Assembly: GCF_001261715.1 (NCBI RefSeq)
Contig: NZ_CVRU01000100.1
Location: forward strand, 1-64,000
From: Dysgonomonas sp. HGC4
GTDB taxonomy: Bacteria; Bacteroidota; Bacteroidia; Bacteroidales; Dysgonomonadaceae
Direction: 5' to 3'
Length of the DNA: 64,000 nucleotides
The translations under genes and the position numbers were made by a program. The number at the start of each line of letters is the position of its first letter. Within the stretch, counting starts at the first letter, position 1. Below the pieces are notes generated by a model. It was not told the origin of the DNA. It saw nothing but the letters and a program-made list of their open reading frames with translations, and made no database searches. Below are positions 8,196 to 16,809 of this stretch, one piece after another.

Positions 8196-8880
8196 TCATT
8201 GTTTTTTCGTTAAATATTCGACAATACCTCTTTTTCCTTTTTGATTCCAATAACTTTGTATATTCTTAGAGCCACATTTTTCACATCTTAAAGTTCCATT
8301 TCTATTAAATAAGGTCTTTTTCAAAATAGATTTACCAACATGAGTACATATTTCACAGTAGACAAATTCTTTAGCACTATCTGGATTTCTAAATTTCTAA
8401 AAATAATCTGAATTCCTCAATGATATATTCTTCCTTATTTTCAAGAGTCAGACCATCGTGATAATATGAATATTCTCCATTCTCAAGCCCGTATATATCA
8501 TAGGATAAATATGTAAATTCGAGATATTTGCTTTCATAATCCATAAAATTCGCTACTTTCACAAAAGCCAGTAAACCATTCTCAGTTGTTATCTCTTTTT
8601 TTACAACACCTTCAGCGATATATGTAGCATAGATTTCTATTAGCTTTTCTTTATCGGATTCGACTTCTATTTTTAAATCAAAAAGTACTTGTTTAAAATA
8701 TTTATCTACTGTCTCAGACTCTTCATTGTCCAATCCGGCAAGAACATTAAGATATTCTGACTCATAGCCATTGCTTAATAATTTGATAGCCCAGTCTACA
8801 TACCGCTTACTGCTAAATTCTGCGATAAGAGATTCTGCGATCATCAATTCTGTTTCTTTCTGCAAATTAGATATTTTCAT
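8196..8880 (-). pseudogene. Uncharacterised protein with C-terminal zinc ribbon, split by a one-base frameshift
   Basis: The open part (8389-8880) gives 163 residues, rich in acidic residues, starting MKISNLQKETELMIAESL and ending EEFRLFLEI. Removing one T at about 8390 lets the frame run on as RNPDSAKEFVYCEICTHVG, then LRCEKCGSKNIQSYW, to a TGA at 8196-8198. This adds two CxxC knuckles of a zinc ribbon. The total of 685 bases equals 228 codons plus one extra base, which fits a single insertion. I recall uncharacterised proteins with this body plus ribbon of about 225 residues, possibly immunity-type, but cannot name a family. It is either a real mutation or a homopolymer read error. Confidence 0.65.
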
Positions 8881-8984
8881 TACTTTTCTTTTTGATTCTG
8901 AGACAAAGGAAGAGTAATGGTACGCAGCTTTTTTTGCGTAGATGAATTTATTTTCACTATTTAAAGAACATGAAATAACAGGAA

Positions 8985-9632
8985 CTAACGTTCACTGCAT
9001 CTTACCCGGACAAGTCCATATCCGTGTCGGTAATAAAAGCATGTGGCTGGATTCTGGCAGTAGATACTATGCTTGTGAAAGATGAATACAAAGAAATATT
9101 CGAGCAAGTCTCTCAAATGGGAAGTAAAGTAAATCTAAATGAAGATGTGATTAACGACCTGAAATATTGCGCTTCAGCCATCCACAAAAGGCTAAAACCC
9201 GAAAGACAATATATCGAAGAAAGTATTATCCACGATTTACTCTCTTATTATATCGGAATCACAGCAGAAATATACCGGAAAGGCTTGTCTGTTTCTGAAA
9301 ATAAACGACTGGCAGCTATTACTTTTCAATTTAAAACATTACTTATTTATTTTGTCTGCGTATTGTGACGGACGTTTCAATGATTGGTAATTGGTGTACA
9401 GTATCCCATATATTTAAACGAAGCTGTAAAGAGGACCACAGGGCTAACTGTCAGTCAGTGTATTCAAAACGAACTTATTATTCAGGCTAAACGCCTATTA
9501 TTCTATACCAATAAGAGTGTCAAGGAGATTGCCTTCGAACTCGGATACGAAGATTATGCTTATTTTACACGCCTGTTTACTAAGGCATCTAAGCTCTCGC
9601 CAACACAGTTCCGCAAGAAATACCTTAAATAG
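8985..9632 (+). pseudogene. AraC-family transcription regulator, fragmented
   Basis: Three pieces in different frames make one AraC protein. The first is VHCILPGQVHI (from about 8985), the end of the cupin-like sensor domain. The second is ACGWILAVDTMLVKDEYKEIFEQ to about 9350, the linker region. The third is the C-terminal double helix-turn-helix at about 9405-9632, with the HTH_18 hallmarks VKEIAFELGYEDYAYFTRLFTKASKLSPTQFRKKY. The N-terminal part of the sensor domain is absent. The pieces overlap in order without intervening foreign DNA, so small indels broke the gene. Such regulators often control the small redox operons that follow. Confidence 0.75.
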
Positions 9633-9715
9633 TCCAACCTATACCGTAATCTCTCTATTTCCATCCGCTGTTATTTTCCGTTATTTTGTATCAATATAAT
9701 AACAGGAATGAAAAA

Positions 9716-9943
9716 ATGGAAAAAGCAACAGAGATATTAAGCAAAAGGAATACAGCACACATAAAGATAAATCCCCGGACATATGTAGCCTGTTGGAAAT
9801 GTGTCGAAGCCTGTTCAAAGTAAGTGATCGGTAAAATAGAGTTTTTATGGCATAAGCATATTGTACTTAAAAATTCGAAAGACTGCTCGGGTTGTATGAA
9901 GTGTATCAAAACCTGCCCTCATAGGGTATTTAGTCAAACCTGA
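9716..9943 (+). pseudogene. Small 4Fe-4S ferredoxin interrupted by one stop codon
   Basis: The frame from ATG 9716 to TGA 9941 has 75 codons plus stop, broken only by TAA at 9821-9823. Before it is PRTYVACWKCVEACSK, and after it VIGKIEFLWHKH and then CSGCMKCIKTCPHRVF. These are two cysteine clusters of a bacterial ferredoxin. Gln (CAA) is the likely original codon, since C-to-T gives TAA. It sits 18 bases before the DUF4405-like gene and just after the AraC remnant, so the three probably formed a small membrane redox unit. Read-through is not excluded but there is no evidence for it. Confidence 0.75.
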
Positions 9944-9961
9944 ACAAATCCAACAAATAAA

Positions 9962-10384
9962 ATGGAAAACATATTCTTATCAAAGCAAGCTAAAATAATA
10001 GTTGATATTTTACTGGTACTCGGCTTTATTTTACTGAGGATTGCAGGTCATGTCGGACAAATATCCGCTTACTGGAATTCTGTCCATTGTATTATGGGTG
10101 TAGTGTGGTTTTCACTGATAATACTTCATGTAGCCCAACATTGGCGTTTGATTAAATCATTCACCAAAAAGAAAGTCATTTTAAAGAACAAGATAACTGC
10201 ACTGACAATCATTTGTTTTCTCCTGATGTTTTTAAGTATTATCTTTTTTATGATTGGAATGCCATTGTTGAAATTTCATAATGTGATAGGGCATCTTTTT
10301 ATACTGATAGTTATTGTTCATACCATAGATAAGTGCAAACGGTTTATTGCTCTTTTCAAAAGTAATAACAAAGTGATTGTGTAA
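9962..10384 (+). CDS. DUF4405-like four-helix membrane protein
   Basis: 140 residues with four predicted membrane helices (about 10-30, 38-58, 74-95, 104-122). His residues lie near helix ends: AGHVG, SVHCIMG, ILHVAQHW, KFHNVIGHLF, IVHTID. The pattern suits a b-type-heme-like or DUF4405 membrane redox protein. It follows a ferredoxin remnant by 18 bases and was probably its membrane electron partner. The gene itself is intact, though its partner is broken. The family assignment rests on the helix/histidine pattern and the neighbour, without a specific motif. Confidence 0.65.
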   Translation: MENIFLSKQAKIIVDILLVLGFILLRIAGHVGQISAYWNSVHCIMGVVWFSLIILHVAQHWRLIKSFTKKKVILKNKITALTIICFLLMFLSIIFFMIGMPLLKFHNVIGHLFILIVIVHTIDKCKRFIALFKSNNKVIV

Positions 10385-10560
10385 TCAGTATAAGTTTTTT
10401 GAATATGAGAAATTTGCTTTGTCTATTATCTGAACCTATCAGTAAAAACTAATGAGCCTGATAGCGAAAACAAATCGTGCCTTTAGACTAGATTCGTATG
10501 ATAAAAATTTGTCAGCATGGAAACTTCAAAAACGATAAATTACGTAGGAACATTCTACCT

Positions 10561-11586
10561 TTATTTGTCCATTAGCAAATTTAACTTTTTAGCTATCTCG
10601 TCCCCATCAGGTAATAGCTCCTGATATGATTCCGGTAATTCAGTTGTAAGGCTGTAAGTGGCAATACCTATTGGCTGATTTGAATCTTTAAGTGCGTATT
10701 CTACTATTGTACGCTTTTTAGATTTACATATAATAATTCCAATGGAAGGATTTTCGTGAGGCAGTCTGATTTTATCATTCAAAATGTTGAGATAAAATTC
10801 CATTTTCCCTTTGTATTCAGGAAGGAATTTACCTATTTTCAGCTCGACGGCGACCATACATTGAAGTTTACGATGATACAGAAGCAAATCAATAAAATAC
10901 TCCTCATCCTCCAGTTCAATACGGTATTGATTTCCTACAAATGTGAAGTCCGTACCGAATTCAATAAGGAATGAACGGATATTTTTGATTAATGCCTGCT
11001 CCAGTTCTGTTTCTGAGTGCTCTTCACCTAATCCAAGAAAGTCGAAAGTATAATCGTCTTTTACTGCTAAAACAGCCTGATGTTTTATATTATCAGGTAA
11101 TGTTTTGTCAAAGTTAGTTTGTCCTAACAGATATTTTTCAAATGCTTTTGCTTCTATCTTATGTATAAGCACATCTTTGGTCCATCCATATTTCTTGGTT
11201 GACAAGATATAAAATTGTCGCTCCTGTATATCTTTACATTTAGTCATTATTGCTAAATGTTTAGTCCAGCTAATTTCTGCAACTAATGGTTGCAGAATTT
11301 CATTTCCCTCATACTCAGTGTAAAACTGCTGCATATACCAGATATTACGTGCACCAAAGCCTTGAATGCCCGGAAATTCTTTCTGTAAATCTTTTGACAA
11401 TGTCTCGACAACAGCTTTTCCCCAACCGGATGCCTGCTGCTTTTCTGTTATTTGCTTACCGATATCCCAATAAAGTTGTATCATTTCTTTATTGACTGCT
11501 TTCATTGCCTCATATTGAGCAGAACGAATTCGTTCCTTAATCTCAATCAGGAAATGATTATAATCGTTGGGTTGGATAGTAGTCAT
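10561..11586 (-). CDS. YhcG/DUF1016-family PDDEXK nuclease
   Basis: 341 residues. The N-terminal DUF1016_N helical domain (about 5-150) has VNKEMIQLYWDIGKQI, GWGKAVVETLSKDL and NIWYMQQFY. The C-terminal PDDEXK nuclease domain (about 170-330) shows YFIDLLLYHRKLQCMVAVELKIGKF, where Asp and the E-x-K form the metal site. The length is normal. YhcG proteins are often stand-alone or lie in restriction loci; no methylase or specificity gene is present here. On the minus strand a TATCTTTG -7 box (11605-11612) lies just upstream. A second, dead member of the family lies at 19981-20680. It is probably a defence nuclease, with function inferred. Confidence 0.85.
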   Translation of the reverse strand: MTTIQPNDYNHFLIEIKERIRSAQYEAMKAVNKEMIQLYWDIGKQITEKQQASGWGKAVVETLSKDLQKEFPGIQGFGARNIWYMQQFYTEYEGNEILQPLVAEISWTKHLAIMTKCKDIQERQFYILSTKKYGWTKDVLIHKIEAKAFEKYLLGQTNFDKTLPDNIKHQAVLAVKDDYTFDFLGLGEEHSETELEQALIKNIRSFLIEFGTDFTFVGNQYRIELEDEEYFIDLLLYHRKLQCMVAVELKIGKFLPEYKGKMEFYLNILNDKIRLPHENPSIGIIICKSKKRTIVEYALKDSNQPIGIATYSLTTELPESYQELLPDGDEIAKKLNLLMDK

Positions 11587-12003
11587 ACAATATTTATTTT
11601 ACTTCAAAGATAACTTATTTCAATATATTACTTTACCTTATTTAAGCTATTTCGGATAGTCTTTAATCTATTTTCAATCTGTTCGATATCAACCTGAAGA
11701 TGAAGAAGTATATAAACTTTATCGAGTTACATTTCTTTAAAGATGCAAATCTATCGTCTATGACAGAAATTATCTATTAAAATGTGAAAATATTCTTTCT
11801 TACTCGAATATATTGCAGTGTACTTTTGATTGTATTAGCTGAAATTATACTTAGTATGAGTATTTATACAGATTGAAATTAATCAGAAAAATATGATAAT
11901 ATACATGAGAAAATTACACAAAAACAAACAATTTTAAATAGTTAAATTCAGGTTCAAGTACCGTTTTTACAAAAGTACCGCTTATCTTTGCAATCAAAGT
12001 TAA
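11587..12003. other. Intergenic, mostly featureless
   Basis: There is no intact gene. On the minus strand just upstream of YhcG, 11636-11720 can be read as VDIEQIENRLKTIRNSLNKVK and a stop, a possible coiled-coil tail of a lost upstream gene (a type I specificity subunit is one idea, unproven). A TATCTTTG -7 box lies at 11983-11990 on the plus strand, just ahead of the fragment at 12004. Confidence 0.4.
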
Positions 12004-12171
12004 TTGATACAATACATTACGACGAAAATTGGCGAAAAATACGCGTGGGTTTATTCGTGGGACTGGATTTTTAGACATCTGCAAGATATTGATATTCAGA
12101 GTATTGAGTTTCAGGTTCATCTTCCCGTCCAGCAGGACCCGAAGCAAAATGCGGTGAAATACAGATTTTAG
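12004..12171 (+). pseudogene. C-terminal fragment of an unidentified protein, possibly an outer-membrane barrel
   Basis: An open frame of 55 codons without an ATG reads YITTKIGEKYAWVYSWDW and later FQVHLPVQQDPKQNAVKYRF before TAG at 12169-12171. The ending in an aromatic strand with terminal Phe resembles the last strand of outer-membrane beta-barrels. Its last 11 codons lie in the duplicated DNA and recur at 3455-3487. I cannot name the family; a DUF3575-like barrel from a fimbrial locus is a speculation. Confidence 0.35.
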
Positions 12172-12318
12172 ATGAAACCCGTTATTAATTAATGCTTTAT
12201 CCTATACCCTACTTCATCTTATTGCTTTAATACGCATTTTATTGCCACCATCCCATTTCGCAGAAAAACAGCACATTACAATCATTCCTGAATAATTAAG
12301 AAAATACAAAAAAGCAAG

Positions 12319-12354
12319 ATCATACCTGAAACATTCATTAGTTTCAGGTATGAT
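12319..12354. repeat. 14-bp perfect inverted repeat upstream of recombinase copy B
   Basis: ATCATACCTGAAAC pairs with GTTTCAGGTATGAT around an 8-nt loop ATTCATTA. Copy A keeps only the left arm, because 36 bp between two AAACATTCA words are gone. It may be a hairpin in the leader or a recognition site for the recombinase. No T-run follows. Confidence 0.7.
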
Positions 12355-12374
12355 TATTTACTTAAAACATTCAA

Positions 12375-13136
12375 ATGATGAGAAGCACATTCAGTATCCT
12401 GTTCTTTATCAAAAAGAACGAACCCAAGAAAAACCGTTTATGCACCATTATGACACGCATAACAATCGAAGGAACCTATCTTCAGTTCAGCACCAAAACA
12501 GATATATTCCCCGAACAATGGATAACGAATCAGGGAAGAGCCAAAGGCAGTACAACCTATGCCAAAGAAATAAACCGGCAGCTCGACCACATACGATCAC
12601 AGCAGATTAAGAGAAAAATACAGATATGTTACCCCGCTGATGCTGAAAAAAGCCTATCTGGCTCTCGAAGACGAAACCAAACTAAGCTTTCAGTTTACAG
12701 AGCAGGTTAAGTTCTTTCAATCCAAAACAGGTAAGAATATAGGCAGCAATACTTCCTTTCGTTATGGACTGACATGGAGACGTATACAGGAGTTTCTGGA
12801 AAAGGAATACAACCAATCCGATATCCGGATGGAGCAGATTACTGTTGGTTTCCTGGAAAAATTTCACACATACATGAGAAAAGATCTTCTTTATAAGAAT
12901 AATACCGCTATAATAGCGCAAACATGGAATACATACAACGATTCTCGACAATCATGAAATTCTTCGAAAAACTAGGACTCGTTACACACAATCCCTTTCA
13001 TTTCTACATAATCCGTTTTGATAAATCAGATCGCATATCACTGCTGGAGGAAGAAGTCGATGCCATATGGCAGAAATAGTTCCTGACACCTCGGCTTACA
13101 ACCATACGGGACCTCTTTGTCTTCAGCTGCTACAGC
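12375..13136 (+). pseudogene. Tyrosine recombinase, copy B, truncated and frameshifted
   Basis: The start region is identical to the 3655 recombinase (MRSTFSILFF), but the frame breaks after HIRSQ by a 17-bp deletion. It resumes in another frame at about 12640 (LKKAYLALEDETKLSFQF), breaks again at about 12905 by a short insertion, and meets a TAG at about 13078-13080 (CAG-to-TAG against copy A). The catalytic domain is cut off after the word for SCYS at 13136. All box I-II residues and the Tyr are lost, so it cannot be active. Confidence 0.9.
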
Positions 13137-13416
13137 AACCTAGAAGATAAAAAGCAAAGGAAAGAAAATCTAGGTAACGAATTAATAGTCAGAGGCGGAT
13201 GTCCTTTAATGGCATTGAGTGCCTAGTAGCTAAAATACCGATTTCGGCAGATATAAGCAGGAGTTCCGTTTCTATACCGTTACCCATTTTGAACGGAGCA
13301 AAATACAGCAGTTTGATGACCTTTATTGGCTGATTATAACGTTGTTTGTCTGCGGTTTACATTGTTCGAATAACTCACATAAGAAGTAAATTTATCAACT
13401 TTAAAATGTGAGCGTT
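13137..13416. other. Junction between recombinase remnant and mobile element, with an unidentified coding fragment
   Basis: No intact gene. CCTAGA (13139) and TCTAGG (about 13169) form a loose inverted repeat. The word TAGGTAACG at 13171-13179 recurs at 21775-21783. On the plus strand about 13233-13388 is open and reads DFGRYKQEFRFYTVTHFER and later DDLYWLIITLFVCG, apparently the tail of a lost gene I cannot identify. Confidence 0.4.
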
Positions 13417-14523
13417 ATGAACAACGAATTGAAAGTCTTTTTTTATATAAAAAGAGAGAGTAGACTTGAAAAAAGTAATACCAAAGAGAATGTTAGCTAT
13501 CCAATAATCGGTAAAATCATTATTGGAAACAGTATTGCTCAATTTGGTTCTAAACTATCTGTCCCTGAACATCTTTGGAATGTCAAGTCGGGTATAGCTA
13601 CCACACAGAAAACCCTGCTTGTCCACTTCAAGGATATGGCAGAAGAATTTCGCAGACGGATAGGTATTGACCGTTCTGCAAATACCTATCCCAAATACAA
13701 TGTCACTTACAAAAATCTCAAACGTTTCCTCAAAGAAAAATACCACATTGAGGATATTCCATTGACTCAATTGGATTTACCGTTTATCGAAAGCTATGAT
13801 TATTATCTTCGAGTAGAACGCAAGCTCAAAGCAGAGTCCATTGTTACTATTGTTGCTCTATTATTGAAAGCGGTTCGAATCGCTCTGCACCGAAATATGA
13901 TTACCTATCCGCCATTCTTAGGTTACAAATTGGGGAAGCCCGAATTTGTGCAACGTACATTAACTGCCGAAGAACTAGACCGCCTGATATCAACTCCTTT
14001 TAAATCATCAAGTCAAAGCTTTATCCGTGATTTATTTATCTTTTCAGCATTCACAGGACTTTCATTCATTGATTTGAAGCAACTGACATGGAAAGATGTT
14101 ATCACCGAAGAGGATGGTAGCTTGTGGATTTCTATGTCAAGACAGAAAACTGATATTCCATTTAATGTAAAACTGTTGGATGTCCCTATTCGGATTATGG
14201 AGAAATACAAGGGATTGGCAAAAGACAACCTTGTCTTTGCTGTATTGAGCCAAGGCAGAATCAACTATGCTCTAAAAGTAATTGCCAAACATTGCAATAT
14301 CTCAACCAAAATCAGCTTCCATGTTAGCCGACACTGCTTTGCAAGCCAACTTTGCCTCTCACAAGGTGTACCTATTGAAAGCGTCAGCCGTATGATGGGA
14401 CACCGAAATATTCAGACAACCCAACGTTACGCTCGTGTCAATAATGAGAAAATCGGTAGTGATATGAAGGTTCTATCAAATCGGCTTGCCAATAAATTTA
14501 CCTATTCTGCTAATAACCAATAA
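13417..14523 (+). CDS. Tyrosine recombinase/integrase A of the mobilizable element
   Basis: 368 residues from ATG 13417; an in-frame GTG lies at 13408. The arm-binding domain appears shortened: roughly 40-50 residues usual for the family are missing after SGIATTQKTLL, where the sequence jumps to HFKDMAEEF. The core-binding domain (TYKNLKRFLKEKYHIEDIPL) and catalytic domain are complete. The catalytic motifs are FTGLSFIDL (Ser in place of Arg I, common in Bacteroides integrases), SRQKTD, HVSRHCFAS (HxxR), MMGHRNIQTTQRYARV (GH and Tyr). It is first of a tandem pair, with 11 bases to the next ORF, and is the only recombinase in the window with all usual catalytic motifs. Confidence 0.85.
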   Translation: MNNELKVFFYIKRESRLEKSNTKENVSYPIIGKIIIGNSIAQFGSKLSVPEHLWNVKSGIATTQKTLLVHFKDMAEEFRRRIGIDRSANTYPKYNVTYKNLKRFLKEKYHIEDIPLTQLDLPFIESYDYYLRVERKLKAESIVTIVALLLKAVRIALHRNMITYPPFLGYKLGKPEFVQRTLTAEELDRLISTPFKSSSQSFIRDLFIFSAFTGLSFIDLKQLTWKDVITEEDGSLWISMSRQKTDIPFNVKLLDVPIRIMEKYKGLAKDNLVFAVLSQGRINYALKVIAKHCNISTKISFHVSRHCFASQLCLSQGVPIESVSRMMGHRNIQTTQRYARVNNEKIGSDMKVLSNRLANKFTYSANNQ

Positions 14524-14534
14524 AAAACACAATC

Positions 14535-15793
14535 ATGGAATACAACAGAAGTACATTCAGCATATTATTCTATCTAAATACAAGTAAGAAAAAGAAGTCA
14601 GGTAAATGCCCAGTAATGGGTCGTATCAGTGTAGATGGTAAAAGCACAGCATTCAGTACAGGAATGGATATTCTCCCCGATGAATGGAACGCACAAGGAG
14701 GATTGGCTATCGGAAAGTCGAATACTTCGATTAACAAGCAAATCGAGAACTATAAATCTGAACTGAATAACCATTACAAAGCAATGGTAGAAGGTAAAGG
14801 CTACATTACTGCGGAATCTCTAAAAAATGCTTTGCGTGGTATTGGTACGAATCGAAATACTTTGATGCAGGAATTTGCAGAGTTAGTGGAAGAAAAACGT
14901 AAAAGTGTCGGAATCAAAATAAAAGAATCTACCTATCCTGTATATCCGAATGCTTACAGGCATCTGAAAGATTTTCTAGCGACAAAATACAATGTGACGG
15001 ATATTCCATTCGGAAAAGTGGATATTGCATTTATCGAAGCCTATTCGCTTTATCTAAAACTAGACTTGCGTATGACTCCAAGAACGGTAAAATGTAACTT
15101 AATTCCTTTACGAACTTGTATTACAAAGGCTAAACATAAGGGACTGATGCGGCAAGACCCATTCTTTGATTATGTTTCCGAAAAAATAATACCCAAACGT
15201 CCGTGGCTAACAATGGACGAGATAGAGCGTTTGATGGGAGTACATACCAAACACGCTACATGGAACTTTACTCGGGATATGTTTATTTTTGTGTGTTTAC
15301 AGGCATCACTTGTATAGATTTACGGAATCTGCAACACTCCAATTTTCAACGTCAAGAAGATGGAAGTTTGTGGATTGTGCTGAATCGACAGAAAACATGA
15401 ACTACTTCTTATATTCCACTATTGGATATTCCTATTCAGATTCTTGACAGATATAAAGATTCGGAATTTGCAGGAGAGGATGGTAGTGTTTTCAAATTAC
15501 AAACTCATGTGAATATGAACTGGCAACTGAAACGGCTTGCTAAAGCTGCCAAGATTGATAAACGGCTGACATTCTATATGAGCCGATTTTCGTTTGCAAC
15601 GACTATCTGCCTGACACAAGGTGTTCCGATTGAGACGCTTAGTCAAATGATGGGACATCTTTCTATCAAAACAACTCAAATCTATGCGGAGGTTACTCGG
15701 ACGAAAATTAATGAGGATATGACAAACCTAGCGGAGAGGATTGAGGGAAAATATAAATTGCCGAAATATACATCCAAAAAAACAATATTATAA
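14535..15793 (+). pseudogene. Tyrosine recombinase/integrase B, frameshifted
   Basis: It starts MEYNRSTFSILFYLNTSKKK and is intact through both DNA-binding domains to RDMFIFVC. One T is lost near 15298; the protein continues in another frame as FTGITCIDLRNL, NRQKT, then a TGA at 15398-15400, then IPLLDIPIQIL to the end. The HxxRH box is YMSRFSFA, so the catalytic His is Tyr. The Tyr nucleophile region TTQIYAEV survives. Three separate defects mean it is dead. Tandem integrase pairs like A plus B are typical at one end of Bacteroides mobilizable elements. Confidence 0.85.
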
Positions 15794-15818
15794 TCGAAAA
15801 AGCTAAACTAATACTAAT

Positions 15819-15826
15819 TATATTTG
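15819..15826 (+). promoter_or_regulatory. -7 box for the tcmP operon
   Basis: TATATTTG matches TAnnTTTG, 30 bases upstream of the ATG at 15856 and just after integrase B. It would drive tcmP and the three-Cys gene together. Confidence 0.5.
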
Positions 15827-15855
15827 TAATATTGTGAAAATTATCGTATTACGCT

Positions 15856-16797
15856 ATGGCAAAAAGCACTCGAATTGATATAAAGGAAACCTTAAATGCA
15901 TCATGCAGCAGGGGATGTAATAAGCAAAAACGTAAAGAAGTCACAGAAGAAGATTTATGTACGGAAACAGTCTCAGAAACAGATAAACTACCAATAAGAT
16001 GTGTTGGTTCTTGGGCTATTCAAAAGATACACCATCTAGTTCAATATTTCACAATCTTCTCTTTAGGCATGAAAAACAAATGGGATGGTAAAATTAACTA
16101 CATTGAGATTTGTAGTGGTCCCGGACGTTGTGTTAATAGAGAAAATGGTTATGAGTTCAATGGAACATCTTTGTGTATAATTCAGAATGATGCTTGTAGG
16201 TATCTTAATAAAGCAATGTTCTTTGACTATAATCAAAAGGTTATAGACACTTTAAATGCAAGGATAAAAGCAAATAACACCTCCAATGCGATAGCATTGA
16301 TAGGTGACTATAATAATCCTGATAAGATCTGTGATGATATTATTAGAGAAACAAAAGGAATAGGATTATATCTTGTATTTATTGACCCGACAGATTGTAG
16401 TGTCCCTTTTTCATTACTTAGGACTTTAAAAAGTCGATTAAAAAATATTGATTTTATAGTAAACTTTGCTATCGGAACAGATTTTAACCGTAACATAGGG
16501 AAAGCTATTGATACTCCTGATACACATCAAAATGTTATAAATAAATATAAATCTTTTTTAGGCTCTGGAGCTTTCTTTAATGACCCACTTGTCAAAACGG
16601 CATCTCAAAGGGATTTACGTTTAATGTTTAGAGGTGCATATATTAATAGTCTTAAAGAAATAGGTTATCAACATTTCGATTTCAAACACATTGAGCACTA
16701 TTATGATTTAGTATTTGCCTCGTCTCATGAAAAAGGAAGAGAGTTTTGGGAAAAAGCAAATAAGATACAATTTGATGGACAACGTCAACTTTTTTGA
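15856..16797 (+). CDS. tcmP: Three-Cys-motif partner protein TcmP (methyltransferase-like)
   Basis: 313 residues. After a charged N-terminus, residues 46-60 (LPIRCVGSWAIQKIH) match the conserved opening of TcmP proteins. A Rossmann methyltransferase-like fold follows: the Gly-rich loop YIEICSGPGRC (82-92), an acidic residue ending strand 2 (FFDYN, 122-126), and a motif-IV-like FIDPTD (175-180). The C-terminal part (about 200-313) is helical. TcmP is a family of unknown function that occurs next to radical-SAM-like three-Cys (DUF5131, phage Gp37/Gp68-type) proteins, and that partner follows 12 bases downstream. The pair is cargo inside a mobilizable element. Its substrate, possibly a nucleic acid or a peptide, is unknown. 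Confidence 0.8.
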   Translation: MAKSTRIDIKETLNASCSRGCNKQKRKEVTEEDLCTETVSETDKLPIRCVGSWAIQKIHHLVQYFTIFSLGMKNKWDGKINYIEICSGPGRCVNRENGYEFNGTSLCIIQNDACRYLNKAMFFDYNQKVIDTLNARIKANNTSNAIALIGDYNNPDKICDDIIRETKGIGLYLVFIDPTDCSVPFSLLRTLKSRLKNIDFIVNFAIGTDFNRNIGKAIDTPDTHQNVINKYKSFLGSGAFFNDPLVKTASQRDLRLMFRGAYINSLKEIGYQHFDFKHIEHYYDLVFASSHEKGREFWEKANKIQFDGQRQLF

Positions 16798-16809
16798 TAT
16801 TTTTGTGAA

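Larger units (their letters stand above)
12135..13136 (+). repeat. Duplicated recombinase module, copy B
   Basis: It matches 3451-4419 nearly base for base. Differences are an extra 36 bp (12333-12368 region) that forms an inverted repeat, a 17-bp deletion near 12602 between TCACA repeats, a 14-15 bp insertion near 12906, and scattered substitutions. The match ends at TGCTACAGC, where copy A continues into the catalytic domain and this copy enters unrelated DNA. Confidence 0.9.

Noticed and set aside
6737-9943. Reassigned stop codons (recoding) in the accessory region
   Set aside because: TGA, TAG and TAA all interrupt genes here, together with frameshifts and truncations, while the intact genes around use normal stops. 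Decay explains it better than recoding.
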